A stretch of 64,000 nt of DNA from Mycobacterium sp. E3198 (GTDB taxonomy: Bacteria > Actinomycetota > Actinomycetes > Mycobacteriales > Mycobacteriaceae), in the NCBI RefSeq assembly GCF_001667015.1, contig NZ_LZIS01000001.1, forward strand, positions 124,001-188,000, given 5' to 3'. Shown one piece after another: positions 1-9,335 of this stretch. A program made the position numbers and the translations under genes. How positions within the stretch are numbered: the stretch's first letter is position 1; every line of letters begins with the position of its first letter. The notes below the pieces were generated by a model, which was not told the origin of the DNA, did not search any database, and saw nothing but the letters and a program-made list of their open reading frames with translations.

Positions 1-341
1 TCGAAACGCAACACCGAGATGACAATGCGCAGGACATGCGAGCGAGATGTGAGTCTGAACTGCAGCGTGCCTTCATCGATCTCCTCGTACAGCACGAGTT
101 CGCCCTGCCCGACGAAGTGAGGGAACCCGTCGGTGCGGAAGGTATCCGGCCGGACTTCGCATTCCATGCCGACGATTCAGCACTGGCGGTATTTGTCGAA
201 GAGGCATCCCCGCCGGATGCCGAGGAGGTCGAGGAGATGTTCAACGACGCGGGCTGGACGGTGCTGCGGCTTCATCCCGGCGACGACTGGTTGACGCGGG
301 TACGCGAGCACTCATACGTATTCGGCGACGGAAGGGTTTAG
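1..341 (+). CDS. C-terminal tail of a defence-island protein with Vsr-like fold (partial)
   Basis: The reading frame is open from base 3 to the TAG at 339-341 with no in-frame stop upstream, so this is the end of a larger gene cut by the window edge, not a complete 101-residue protein. Segments such as RPDFAF, AVFVEE, GWTVLRLHPGDDW and the end YVFGDGRV resemble the Vsr/very-short-patch-like C-terminal domain found on large DEAD/DUF1998 helicases of defence islands. In that family a DGPxH-like segment usually follows the second strand; here it reads EEASPP, so the nuclease-like fold may be inactive. It lies 5 bp before the SNF2 helicase, in the same operon. The helicase identity is inferred from context. 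Confidence 0.6.
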   Translation, partial: ETQHRDDNAQDMRARCESELQRAFIDLLVQHEFALPDEVREPVGAEGIRPDFAFHADDSALAVFVEEASPPDAEEVEEMFNDAGWTVLRLHPGDDWLTRVREHSYVFGDGRV

Positions 342-346
342 GCACA

Positions 347-3163
347 GTGGGATTCGCCCCTGGAAACCTCGTCACGGCACGCGGTCGCGAATGGGTGGTG
401 CTACCGGAGAGCACAGACGACTTTCTCGTGCTACGACCCATTGGCGGCATCGACGATGACATCGCCGGCGTACTCGCCAGCGAAGGTGTCAGCCCGGCGT
501 CGTTTCCCCCGCCGCAGCCGGAGGATCTCGGCGATCACCTGAGTGCCTCGTTGTTGCGCAGCGCCCTGCGGATCGGATTTCGTTCCACCGCCGGACCGTT
601 CCGAAGCCTGGCCTCCATCGCCGTCGAGCCTCGCGCCTACCAGATGGTGCCGCTCATGATGGCGCTGCGGCAGGACGTCGTTCGACTGCTGATTGCCGAC
701 GACGTGGGCATCGGCAAGACTATCGAGGCCGCTCTGGTGGCCACCGAGCTGCTCAAGGTCGGTGACGCCCGCGGGCTAACTGTGTTGTGCAGTCCTGCGC
801 TGGCCGAGCAGTGGCAGGGTGAACTCAGAGAGAAGTTCGGTCTCGAAGCTGAACTGGTCCTGCCGAGCACGGTTCGCCGCCTCGAACGCGGACTTATCGG
901 CGCCGAGTCGATTTTCGAGCGGTACCCAATCACCGTGGTTTCCACCGACTTCATCAAGAGTGCGCGGCGTCGCCACGAGTTCCTGCGCACCTGCCCGGAT
1001 CTGGTGATCGTCGATGAGGTGCACACCTGCGTCGCGGACTCCACGACCAGCGGTTCGGGCCGGACTCAACGCTACGAATTGATCCGGGACCTTGCGGCTG
1101 ACCCCTCCCGCCACCTCATCCTGGCCACCGCCACTCCCCACAGCGGTAAGGACGAGGCGTTCCGCAACCTGCTTGGGCTGCTAAAGCCTGAGTTGGCCGC
1201 CGTTGACTTGGAGAAGAAGGCCGATCGGGAACACTTGGCTAAGCACTTCGTCCAGCGCCGCCGCGCGGACATCCGCCGTTATCTCGATGAGGACACCCCG
1301 TTCCCGAAGGACCGCCTCTCCGCGGAAGTGCCCTACTCGCTGAGCCCCGAGTACCACGCGCTGTTCGCCAAAGTCCTTGACTACGCCCGCGAAACCGTCC
1401 GCACCGATGAAGGCGGACTGGCCCGGCGGGTCAACTGGTGGTCGGCGCTGGCCCTGCTGCGGGCGCTGGCGTCGTCGCCCCGTGCGGCCGCTCAAACTTT
1501 GCAGACCCGCGCGGCGACGGTGGCTGCCGACTCACCGGAAGAAGCGGACGCCATTGGCCGGGCAATCGTGCTCGACCAGGCCGACGACGAGGCGCTTGAG
1601 GCGATCGACACCACGCCCGGCGCTGACACCGAATCCAAGCCCGCCAATGCCAAATCGCGTCGGCTGCAGGCGTTCCGGGCCGAAGCATTGAAGCTCGAAG
1701 GCAAACCCGATCGCAAGATCACCGCGTTGGTCAAGAGCGTCAAGGAACTGCTCGGGGACGGGTTCAACCCGATCGTCTTCTGCCGATTCATCGACACCGC
1801 CGACTACGTGGCCGAGCAACTCGGCGCATCGCTGGGCAAGAACGTCACGATCCGTGCCGTGACCGGCACCCTGCCCCCCGCGGAACGGGTCGCGCGCATC
1901 GAGGAGCTGACGGCGGAGCCAGGCCAGCACGTCCTGGTTGCCACCGACTGCCTTTCGGAGGGGGTCAATCTGCAGGAGAACTTCCAGGCGGTGGTCCATT
2001 ACGACCTGGCCTGGAATCCCACCCGCCACGAACAGCGCGAGGGCCGTGTGGATCGTTTCGGCCAACGCGCCGACACGGTGCGCGCGGTGACCCTCTACGG
2101 GCGCGACAACCAGATCGACGGAATCGTACTCGACGTCCTGCTACGCAAACACGATGCGATCCGCAAGGCCACCGGCGTTGCGGTGCCCGTTCCCGACAAC
2201 AGCGAGGCCGTCGTGGAGGCACTGATGGAGGGCCTGCTGTTGCGCGGGCGAGATGCGGAGCAGTTGAGTCTTGAACTGGACCTGGAGCAGAAACGCGACA
2301 CCCTTCATCACCTATGGGAGTCGGCGGCGGCCCGCGAACGCAATGCCCAGACCAAGTACGCCCAGCAAGGCATCAAGCCGGAGGACGTCGCCACCGAGCT
2401 GAAAGAAACCCGAGCAACGCTCGGCACCAACACCGATGTCGCGGAGTTCGTCGATCACGCGCTTCGGGCCCTGCGCTCCACCGTGACCCAGGCGGACTCG
2501 GGGTTCAACGCCACACTGGGGTCCCTGCCGCTGGGACTACGTGACGCACTACCGCCCAGCCGAAAAGACCCGATGCATTTCGCCGCTGAGCTGCCCGTCG
2601 CCCGGGGCGACGCGGTGCTCACCCGCACTGACGCCTCGGTAGAGGCTGTCGCCAACTATGTCCTTGAATCCGCTCTGGACGCGCAGCTTCCCGACGACCA
2701 GCGCCCGGCGCGGCGCTGCGCGGTCATCCGCGCCAAAACTGTGTCGACCCGCACCACTCTGCTCGTCGTCCGCTACCGATTCCATCTGCAGCTCCCGTCC
2801 CGCTCGGGCACCCGTGAGCTGGTCGCTGAGGATGTCGCAACACTCGCTTTTGAAGGGTCACCCGGCAAGCCGCGCTGGCTAACGCCGGAGTCAGTGATAC
2901 CGCTACTGCACGCGCAACCGTCGGGTAACGTGCCCGGCCCACAAGCGACTCAGTTCATAAGCCGAGCCATCGATGGTCTGCCCGACATCGCACAGCATCT
3001 TGCTGACCATGGTGAAGACCTCGCCGCCAAGCTGCTTGAATCACACCGCCGGGTGCGTCAGGCGGCAGCGGAAGTGGTGCGCGGTTTGAAAGTCACAGTC
3101 GAACCTGGCGCCGACGTCCTCGGGGTCTTTGTCTACGTGCCCCCGGCCGGAGGTGAGAAGTGA
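347..3163 (+). CDS. SNF2-family helicase, DrmD-like
   Basis: A 938-residue superfamily 2 ATPase with a full set of SNF2/RapA-type motifs. Walker A GIGKT is at about 121-125, the DEVH box at 223-226, LATATPHSG (motif III) follows, and VATDCLSEGVNLQ (motif V) precedes QREGRVDRFGQ at about 563-573 (motif VI). This architecture is shared by DrmD of class 1 DISARM and by helicases paired with type III/IIG methylases. The expected role is ATP-driven DNA translocation or remodelling during restriction. The GTG start lies 5 bp after the previous stop, and the gene ends in a GTGA overlap with the methyltransferase, indicating coupled translation. The DrmD assignment is by motif layout and neighbour, not by search. 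Confidence 0.88.
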   Translation: MGFAPGNLVTARGREWVVLPESTDDFLVLRPIGGIDDDIAGVLASEGVSPASFPPPQPEDLGDHLSASLLRSALRIGFRSTAGPFRSLASIAVEPRAYQMVPLMMALRQDVVRLLIADDVGIGKTIEAALVATELLKVGDARGLTVLCSPALAEQWQGELREKFGLEAELVLPSTVRRLERGLIGAESIFERYPITVVSTDFIKSARRRHEFLRTCPDLVIVDEVHTCVADSTTSGSGRTQRYELIRDLAADPSRHLILATATPHSGKDEAFRNLLGLLKPELAAVDLEKKADREHLAKHFVQRRRADIRRYLDEDTPFPKDRLSAEVPYSLSPEYHALFAKVLDYARETVRTDEGGLARRVNWWSALALLRALASSPRAAAQTLQTRAATVAADSPEEADAIGRAIVLDQADDEALEAIDTTPGADTESKPANAKSRRLQAFRAEALKLEGKPDRKITALVKSVKELLGDGFNPIVFCRFIDTADYVAEQLGASLGKNVTIRAVTGTLPPAERVARIEELTAEPGQHVLVATDCLSEGVNLQENFQAVVHYDLAWNPTRHEQREGRVDRFGQRADTVRAVTLYGRDNQIDGIVLDVLLRKHDAIRKATGVAVPVPDNSEAVVEALMEGLLLRGRDAEQLSLELDLEQKRDTLHHLWESAAARERNAQTKYAQQGIKPEDVATELKETRATLGTNTDVAEFVDHALRALRSTVTQADSGFNATLGSLPLGLRDALPPSRKDPMHFAAELPVARGDAVLTRTDASVEAVANYVLESALDAQLPDDQRPARRCAVIRAKTVSTRTTLLVVRYRFHLQLPSRSGTRELVAEDVATLAFEGSPGKPRWLTPESVIPLLHAQPSGNVPGPQATQFISRAIDGLPDIAQHLADHGEDLAAKLLESHRRVRQAAAEVVRGLKVTVEPGADVLGVFVYVPPAGGEK

Positions 3164-6100
3164 GCGCCGACACCGGCTCTACGACCTTCGTCGGCGTCCG
3201 CGTCGTCGGCGGCCTACTCCCCTCGGACCTACTGGCCAAACTCGTCGCCGGACAAGTCCCGGATGGGCTGTCCTCCAGAGATTTTCACCTCGCCGCCGGG
3301 GAAACCGTGCGCGACGCCGCCAACCGGGTATGGGCGTATCTGCGCGGCGCTTGGACCACCTACCGGCAGGCCCTGGCCACGTTGCCCGAAGACGACGCTG
3401 CAACTGCGTTGACACGCGAGCGGTTCGCCCTCGTGCTGCTCGATCAACTCGGCTACGGCCGCGTCCATCCCACCCGAAAAGGTGGCCTGCGAGTGGGAGA
3501 TCGTAACTTCCCTGTCTCGCATCTGTGGGAACCCGTCCCGATCCATCTGCTCGGCCGTGTTGCGTTGGACACCCGGACGAAGGGCGTGGCCGGGGCGGCC
3601 GGCGCCTCGCCGCAGTCGATGCTGCAGGAACTGCTCAACCGCTCCGATCACCACCTTTGGGCGATCCTTGCGAATGCGACCACACTACGGCTGGCCCGCG
3701 ACTCAACCTCGCTGGTGGGCTCTGCTTACGTTGAGTTCGACCTCGAGGCGATTTTCGATGGGGACCTCTTCGCAGATTTTCTACTGCTCTACTCGTTGTG
3801 CCACGTCTCCCGTCTCGAGCCACGCGATCCCGAAATAGGACCCGCCTCTTGCTGGCTGGAACACTGGCGTCAGGACGCCATCGAAACCGGCTCCCGTGCG
3901 CTGAACCTCCTGCGCGACGGCGTGATTCAAGCACTGCATACCCTGGGCTCGGGGTTCCTCACTCACCCCGACAACGCAAGGCTGCGCCAGGACCTTGCCG
4001 ACGGTGCTATCACCGTCGAGGAGATCAACCACGCTCTGCTGCGGGTCGCCTATCGGCTAATGTTCACCTTCGTCGCCGAGGACCGCAATGCGCTGCTCGA
4101 CCCCGACGCTGACCCTCAGGTCCGACGCCGTTACCTGGACTACTTCTCCACCGAGCGTTTGCGCCGTACTTCCCGGCGCCGACGTGGCGGGCGCTACGGC
4201 GATCGCTGGGAGGCGCTCAAGGTCATCTGGCGTGGACTCGGTAGTGTGAACGGCCTGCCCGAACTGGGTTTGCCCGGAATCGGTGGCCTCTTCGACAACG
4301 GTGCGCTGGACTTTCTGATGGACTGCTCGTTGAGCAATCAGGCCCTGCAGTCCGCGGTGCACTCACTATCGCTTGTGCGCGAACCGCGTTCACAGGCCCT
4401 GCGGATCGTCGACTATCGCAACCTAGGCGCAGAAGAACTCGGTAGCATCTACGAGTCGCTCCTCGAGTTGATGCCGAGCTGGGACCCGGCGACCAAAATC
4501 TACTCGTTGGTCGTCGCATCGGGAAACCAGCGTAAGGACACCGGCTCCTACTACACGCCGACCTCGCTGGTGGAGTCTTTACTCGACACCGCGCTCGACC
4601 CGATCCTCGATGAGGCCGAGAAATCGGACGAACCCGAGCAGGCTCTGCTTCGGGTGACTGTGTGCGATCCAGCGTGCGGCAGTGGACATTTCCTGGTGGG
4701 AGCCGCCCGCCGGATCGCCAAACGGGTGGCCGCTCTGCGGACCGGTGACCCGGAACCGGCACCTGAGGCGGTGCGCTCCGCGATGCGGGACGTTGTCGGC
4801 CGGTGCGTCTACGGCGTAGATGTCAACCCGTTAGCCGCCGAGCTTGCCAAGGTGTCACTCTGGCTAGAAGCCCTCGACCCTGGCTGGCCCCTAACCTTCC
4901 TGGACGCCCAGATCAGAGTCGGCAATGCCCTCGTCGGCACCACCCCGAGGCTGCTCTTCGAGGGCCTGCCCGATGAGGCGTTCAAGCCGATTGAGGGTGA
5001 CGACAAGAAGGTTGCCGCCACCCTGGCCAAACAGAACAAAGCTGAGCGCAGTGCCCAAGGCAGCCTTTTCGACGTCGACATGGTCGCCGCGAACATCGCG
5101 CTCGCCAAGCAGGTTGAGAAGTTAGTCGCCACGCCAACGCTGTCACTCGCCGACGTGCACGTGCAAGCGCAGCGACTGCGTGCTTACACCGACTCAGTCG
5201 CCTACCGTCAGCAGCGATTGGCAGCCGACGCCTGGTGCGCCGGATTCGTATGGCCGAAAAGTCTCGGCGCAGCACCGGCCATTACGCAGCGCACCATCGT
5301 CGGACTGATCGAGGGAGATGCAAAGCTCACCGAAAAGCAGCAGGCCGAAGTAGAGCGTCTTACCGCCGAGTATCGGTTCTTTCACTGGCATTTGGAATTT
5401 CCACATGTCTTTCCTACGGAGTCGACGGATGACGACACCGTCAATGAAGCGACCGGCTGGTACGGCGGCTTCTCGGTGGTGATCGGCAACCCGCCGTGGG
5501 ATCGGGTGAAACTCCAGGAACAGGAATTCTTCGCCTCCCGGGATCCGGAGATCGCGAAGGCACCGAACGCCGCCGCGAGGAAACGCCTCATCGCGGCTTT
5601 GCCTTCAACCCACCCCAGCCTCCACAACGCTTTCGTGGCGGAAAAAAGAAGCGCCGAGGGCGTGTCGCACTTCATGCGCAACTCCGGTCGATACCCACTT
5701 ACCGGACGTGGCGACATCAACACCTATGCGGTGTTCGCCGAAACCGACCGCGAACTCCTGGGCGGAGACGGGCGCCTCGGGGTGATACTGCCGACCAGCA
5801 TGGCCACCGATGCCACCACGCAATACTTTTTCAAAGACCTCGTTGTCAACGGGTCCATAGCCAGCCTGTACGACTTCGAGAACGCAAAGCCTCTCTTCCC
5901 AGGCGTGCATAGGAGTTACAAGTTCTGTCTGCTCACCCTCGCCGGTCGCGATATCCATGAGCCGGCAGTAGATTTCACCTTCTTCGCGCACGATCCCATC
6001 GACCTGGAGCGCCCGAACGCGCGGTTCGCTCTTACGCCCAGGGAAATCACGCTGCTTAACCCCAACACTGGCACCTGTCCGATGTTTCGAGCCAGGCGCG

Positions 6101-7056
6101 ACGCCGAGATCGCCTTGGAAATCTACGAGCGAATGCCGGTACTCGTCCGTGATGACGATCCCAATGGAAATCGCTGGGGCGTCCGATTCATGACGATGTT
6201 CCATATGACAAATGATTCTCGTCTATTTCGCACACGCGAGGAATTGCAAGGCCGAGGATGGGACTTGAGGTCGAATATTTTCGTGCGTGGCAAAGAACGC
6301 ATGCTTCCACTCTACGAGGGCCGATTGTTCCAGCAATTCAATTTTCGGTGGGCCACGACCGAGGCTGATGGTTCCATCCGTGAACTAACCGAAAGAGAAC
6401 GGGAAGATCCGACATTTACGCCATTACCTCGCTATTGGGTTCCCGAGAAGCAAGTAAGGGAGAAGCTTGGTTCTTGGTCCGACTCGGATTGGCTTCTCGG
6501 CTGGAGGGTAATCACGAATAACACGAACGAACGGACTATGATTAGCTGCGTATTCCCCACGACTGGAACCAGTAATATGGTCGGAATCGCGTTACTTCCT
6601 GAGGGCAAGGAGGTTTTATCTGCGGTATGGAATTCACTAATTTTCGACTACTTGGTACGGCAGAAGATTGGGAACCCTGCGGCCTTGAACTTCTTTGTCC
6701 TCAAACAGCTTCCTGTGCCGCCGTTGAAGCTCATCGAAGCTAGATTTCCCTTCTTGCCTGACGCATCGCGAGCCCTCGTCGATGGACTTTGGAACATTTC
6801 GAAGCGTGCAAAACTCATACATGAAATCAACGCTGCTTTTTTCCACATTTATGGTGTGAACAGGGAGGATGTCAGTTATATTATTGACTCATTCACCCTG
6901 GTAGATCGTCGTGAACGTTCAGCTTTCGGTGAATTCCGCACCAAGCGCCTGATTCTCGAGATCTACGACGCGATGGCTGAGGCCGAGCAAACAGGTAAGC
7001 CGTATAAGTCGCCGATTGATGACAGCCAACCCACAAAGGATAGCGGAGCACGATGA
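3160..7056 (+). CDS. Large N6-adenine DNA methyltransferase, Eco57I/DrmMI type
   Basis: A 1298-residue protein with amino-methyltransferase motifs. GSYYTPTSLVESLL is motif X-like, DPACGSGHF at 503-511 is the AdoMet-binding motif I, and NPPW at 777-780 is catalytic motif IV, diagnostic of N6-adenine methylation. The long N-terminal half before motif X and the C-terminal region, the likely target-recognition part, have no motif I can name. The size fits type IIG or DISARM DrmMI enzymes. It probably marks host DNA so the helicase and nuclease partners spare it. The GTG start has a GGAGGT site about 5 bases upstream. Bases of roughly 6190-6960 are visibly AT-richer than the rest, suggesting recombination of the specificity region. 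It overlaps mcrB by ATGA. Confidence 0.9.
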   Translation: MSADTGSTTFVGVRVVGGLLPSDLLAKLVAGQVPDGLSSRDFHLAAGETVRDAANRVWAYLRGAWTTYRQALATLPEDDAATALTRERFALVLLDQLGYGRVHPTRKGGLRVGDRNFPVSHLWEPVPIHLLGRVALDTRTKGVAGAAGASPQSMLQELLNRSDHHLWAILANATTLRLARDSTSLVGSAYVEFDLEAIFDGDLFADFLLLYSLCHVSRLEPRDPEIGPASCWLEHWRQDAIETGSRALNLLRDGVIQALHTLGSGFLTHPDNARLRQDLADGAITVEEINHALLRVAYRLMFTFVAEDRNALLDPDADPQVRRRYLDYFSTERLRRTSRRRRGGRYGDRWEALKVIWRGLGSVNGLPELGLPGIGGLFDNGALDFLMDCSLSNQALQSAVHSLSLVREPRSQALRIVDYRNLGAEELGSIYESLLELMPSWDPATKIYSLVVASGNQRKDTGSYYTPTSLVESLLDTALDPILDEAEKSDEPEQALLRVTVCDPACGSGHFLVGAARRIAKRVAALRTGDPEPAPEAVRSAMRDVVGRCVYGVDVNPLAAELAKVSLWLEALDPGWPLTFLDAQIRVGNALVGTTPRLLFEGLPDEAFKPIEGDDKKVAATLAKQNKAERSAQGSLFDVDMVAANIALAKQVEKLVATPTLSLADVHVQAQRLRAYTDSVAYRQQRLAADAWCAGFVWPKSLGAAPAITQRTIVGLIEGDAKLTEKQQAEVERLTAEYRFFHWHLEFPHVFPTESTDDDTVNEATGWYGGFSVVIGNPPWDRVKLQEQEFFASRDPEIAKAPNAAARKRLIAALPSTHPSLHNAFVAEKRSAEGVSHFMRNSGRYPLTGRGDINTYAVFAETDRELLGGDGRLGVILPTSMATDATTQYFFKDLVVNGSIASLYDFENAKPLFPGVHRSYKFCLLTLAGRDIHEPAVDFTFFAHDPIDLERPNARFALTPREITLLNPNTGTCPMFRARRDAEIALEIYERMPVLVRDDDPNGNRWGVRFMTMFHMTNDSRLFRTREELQGRGWDLRSNIFVRGKERMLPLYEGRLFQQFNFRWATTEADGSIRELTEREREDPTFTPLPRYWVPEKQVREKLGSWSDSDWLLGWRVITNNTNERTMISCVFPTTGTSNMVGIALLPEGKEVLSAVWNSLIFDYLVRQKIGNPAALNFFVLKQLPVPPLKLIEARFPFLPDASRALVDGLWNISKRAKLIHEINAAFFHIYGVNREDVSYIIDSFTLVDRRERSAFGEFRTKRLILEIYDAMAEAEQTGKPYKSPIDDSQPTKDSGAR

Positions 7057-9335
7057 CGTCGACAGAAGCTGGGACCTGGGGCCGGCCAGAGGCGGCGGCG
7101 ATTGAGAAGATTGGTCGTCGACTGATCGATGTTGGTCTGGGACAGAGCGATTCGCTTCTAACGCCGGGGCAGCCCATCTGGACCGCAGACCATCTGGAAG
7201 AACTCAAGCGAGACTATTCGGACCGACCGGATACTGGCTCGGGAGGGTTCTTTGAGAAGTTGGACCACCAGCTCGCGACGACGTCATCCGGCGCGATTCA
7301 GCTGTTTGCCGAACTGCTGATTGTCAATATCTTACCGATCATCAATCTCAGCGGGGCGTTGAAGCTCAAGCAGGTTCAGACGATCCTCGAACGGTGCGAC
7401 CCGCCGGTGGCAATCCCAGATGACGTCAAGCAGGCGCTCCTTGGCGGCGGGGTGTACCACGGCGGTCAGGCGTTCGGAAACTATAAGTGGAAGCAACTTG
7501 TCTACCTGATCGAAGTTGCCCATTACTTCAAACAGCTCCCCGAGCAGCGCCGTGTCGATGCCCTCGCCGACCCTTTGATCTTCAGAGATGAAGTCGACAC
7601 GGTGGCCACCGGCCAGGCCGCACAGCGACAATCACTGCTCTACCTGGCGTTTCCGGACTTCTTCTTGCCTATTGTCAGCGTTGAACATCGTCGTTTGATG
7701 CGGGATGCGTTTGCGCCGGAGTATCTCGGCCGGCAGATCGACGATGTCGACAGCGACCTCCACGACATCTACGAAGCTATCCGGGAAAAGCACGGCGTAG
7801 TCGATCTGTACGCGTCCCCTTGGCTTGAGATGTGGCAGAAGCCCAAGTCGCGGCAACCTAGGCCCACCGATGAGGTTCAACATGCCTGGCGCGTGCACGG
7901 ATCGAACGTCAAAGGCCAGGACATGGTGCCGATTTGGCGCAACAAGGGCACGGTGTCCCTGGCGGCCAGTCTGTTGCGACCCATCCAGCCCGGTATCAGC
8001 CGCGATGAACTCAAGGTCTTTGTCGAAGAGGACTACACGTCATCGGGTTACGCGCAACGCCTGGAAAAGCTCGACGAGTTCTACGCCTTCCTGGCCCGCA
8101 TGCATCCCGGCGACCTAGTGGTAACCGTCAGCCAGGGCAACGTGTATTTCGGCATCATCACCGGTGAGCCAGAATCGGTCAAGAGCAGCGACGGGCGTTC
8201 TAACATGCGCCGGACGACGAAGTGGTACGGCAGATCCTTGCCGTTGTCGAAACTTCCCGACGAGGTGGTCGCGCGGTTGAGCGCGCAGGGCGAAGTATTG
8301 GATCTCAGCCAGCACCTACCTACGCTTCTCGCGCTGGCCGAACACCGCCAGCCTCCGGAAGGTATTGGCGCTGTTCATCTGCCGGATGCCACTCCTCAGT
8401 TGGCGCAGCGGCTGCACGTCCCGGTTGAGTGGTTGCAAGAATGCGTCGAGCTCCTACGTGACCGGCCCCAGCTGATCTTCTATGGCCCCCCGGGGACGGG
8501 GAAGACCTACATCGCCCAGGAACTCGCCCGCCACCTTACTGCCGAAGCCAATGTCAAGATCGTCCAGTTCCACCCCGCTTACACCTACGAGGACTTCTTC
8601 GAGGGATACCGGCCCAAGGAACACGGCGCCGGCCAGGTTGGCTTCACACTCACTCCGGGACCGCTGCGCTCGCTTGTCGACAAGGCCAAAGACAACCCCG
8701 AAGCCGTCTACGTTCTGATCATCGACGAGATCAATCGCGGCAACCTCGCCAAGGTTTTCGGTGAGCTCTATTTCCTGCTGGAGTACCGAGACAGCGCGAT
8801 CGACTTGTTGTATTCCGCCGACAACACTGAGCCGTTCTCGCTCCCGAAGAACATCCTCATCATCGGCACGATGAACACCGCCGACAGGTCGATCGCCCTT
8901 GTAGACGCCGCGATGCGACGGCGCTTCGCGTTCCTACCGCTGCATCCCTCGGAGAGCCCGACCAACGGGATCCTCCGCAAGTGGCTTGAAGCAACTAAGC
9001 GCCCCAACGACGTCGCGGACCTGCTCGACGAGCTCAACTCACGGATCGAAGATCCCGACTTCAAGATCGGACCGTCGTATTTCATGCGATCAGCCGTGCA
9101 CGCGGCGGGTGGCAAAGGGCTGGAAAGGGTTTGGCGCACTGCGATCCTGCCGCTCCTCGAAGAGCACCACTACGGAGACGGCACCGATGTCCGATCCCGC
9201 TACGGGCTCGACGTCATCCGCAAGGCCTTGCAAAACAAAGCTGCTGCCGGCGAGGCTCCCCAGGACACTGATGGCCCGGCTGCATCCACACTCGAAGCAA
9301 CCGATCATGGCAGCACAGCCACTGTTATTGACTGA
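7053..9335 (+). CDS. mcrB: McrB-type AAA+ GTPase with N-terminal recognition domain
   Basis: A 760-residue protein. The C-terminal half is a McrB-family AAA+ motor: Walker A GPPGTGKT at 478-485, the family signature AYTYEDFFEGYRP, Walker B LIIDEINRGN around 558, and MNTADRS at 607-613. McrB hexamers hydrolyse GTP and drive the McrC nuclease after binding modified DNA. The middle part (about 280-440; WRVHGSN, MHPGDLVVT, VYFGIITG) resembles the base-recognition beta-barrel domains attached to other McrB proteins; that reading is inference. The N-terminal 250 residues are unrecognised. Its ATG overlaps the methylase stop and its end overlaps mcrC by 29 bp, so the nuclease is translated from the same transcript. 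Confidence 0.9.
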   Translation: MTSTEAGTWGRPEAAAIEKIGRRLIDVGLGQSDSLLTPGQPIWTADHLEELKRDYSDRPDTGSGGFFEKLDHQLATTSSGAIQLFAELLIVNILPIINLSGALKLKQVQTILERCDPPVAIPDDVKQALLGGGVYHGGQAFGNYKWKQLVYLIEVAHYFKQLPEQRRVDALADPLIFRDEVDTVATGQAAQRQSLLYLAFPDFFLPIVSVEHRRLMRDAFAPEYLGRQIDDVDSDLHDIYEAIREKHGVVDLYASPWLEMWQKPKSRQPRPTDEVQHAWRVHGSNVKGQDMVPIWRNKGTVSLAASLLRPIQPGISRDELKVFVEEDYTSSGYAQRLEKLDEFYAFLARMHPGDLVVTVSQGNVYFGIITGEPESVKSSDGRSNMRRTTKWYGRSLPLSKLPDEVVARLSAQGEVLDLSQHLPTLLALAEHRQPPEGIGAVHLPDATPQLAQRLHVPVEWLQECVELLRDRPQLIFYGPPGTGKTYIAQELARHLTAEANVKIVQFHPAYTYEDFFEGYRPKEHGAGQVGFTLTPGPLRSLVDKAKDNPEAVYVLIIDEINRGNLAKVFGELYFLLEYRDSAIDLLYSADNTEPFSLPKNILIIGTMNTADRSIALVDAAMRRRFAFLPLHPSESPTNGILRKWLEATKRPNDVADLLDELNSRIEDPDFKIGPSYFMRSAVHAAGGKGLERVWRTAILPLLEEHHYGDGTDVRSRYGLDVIRKALQNKAAAGEAPQDTDGPAASTLEATDHGSTATVID

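Noticed and set aside
8986-9306. An N-terminal extension of McrC
   Set aside because: The open frame lies within mcrB in another frame and gives Ser/Arg-rich sequence without family features; the ATG at 9307 fits.
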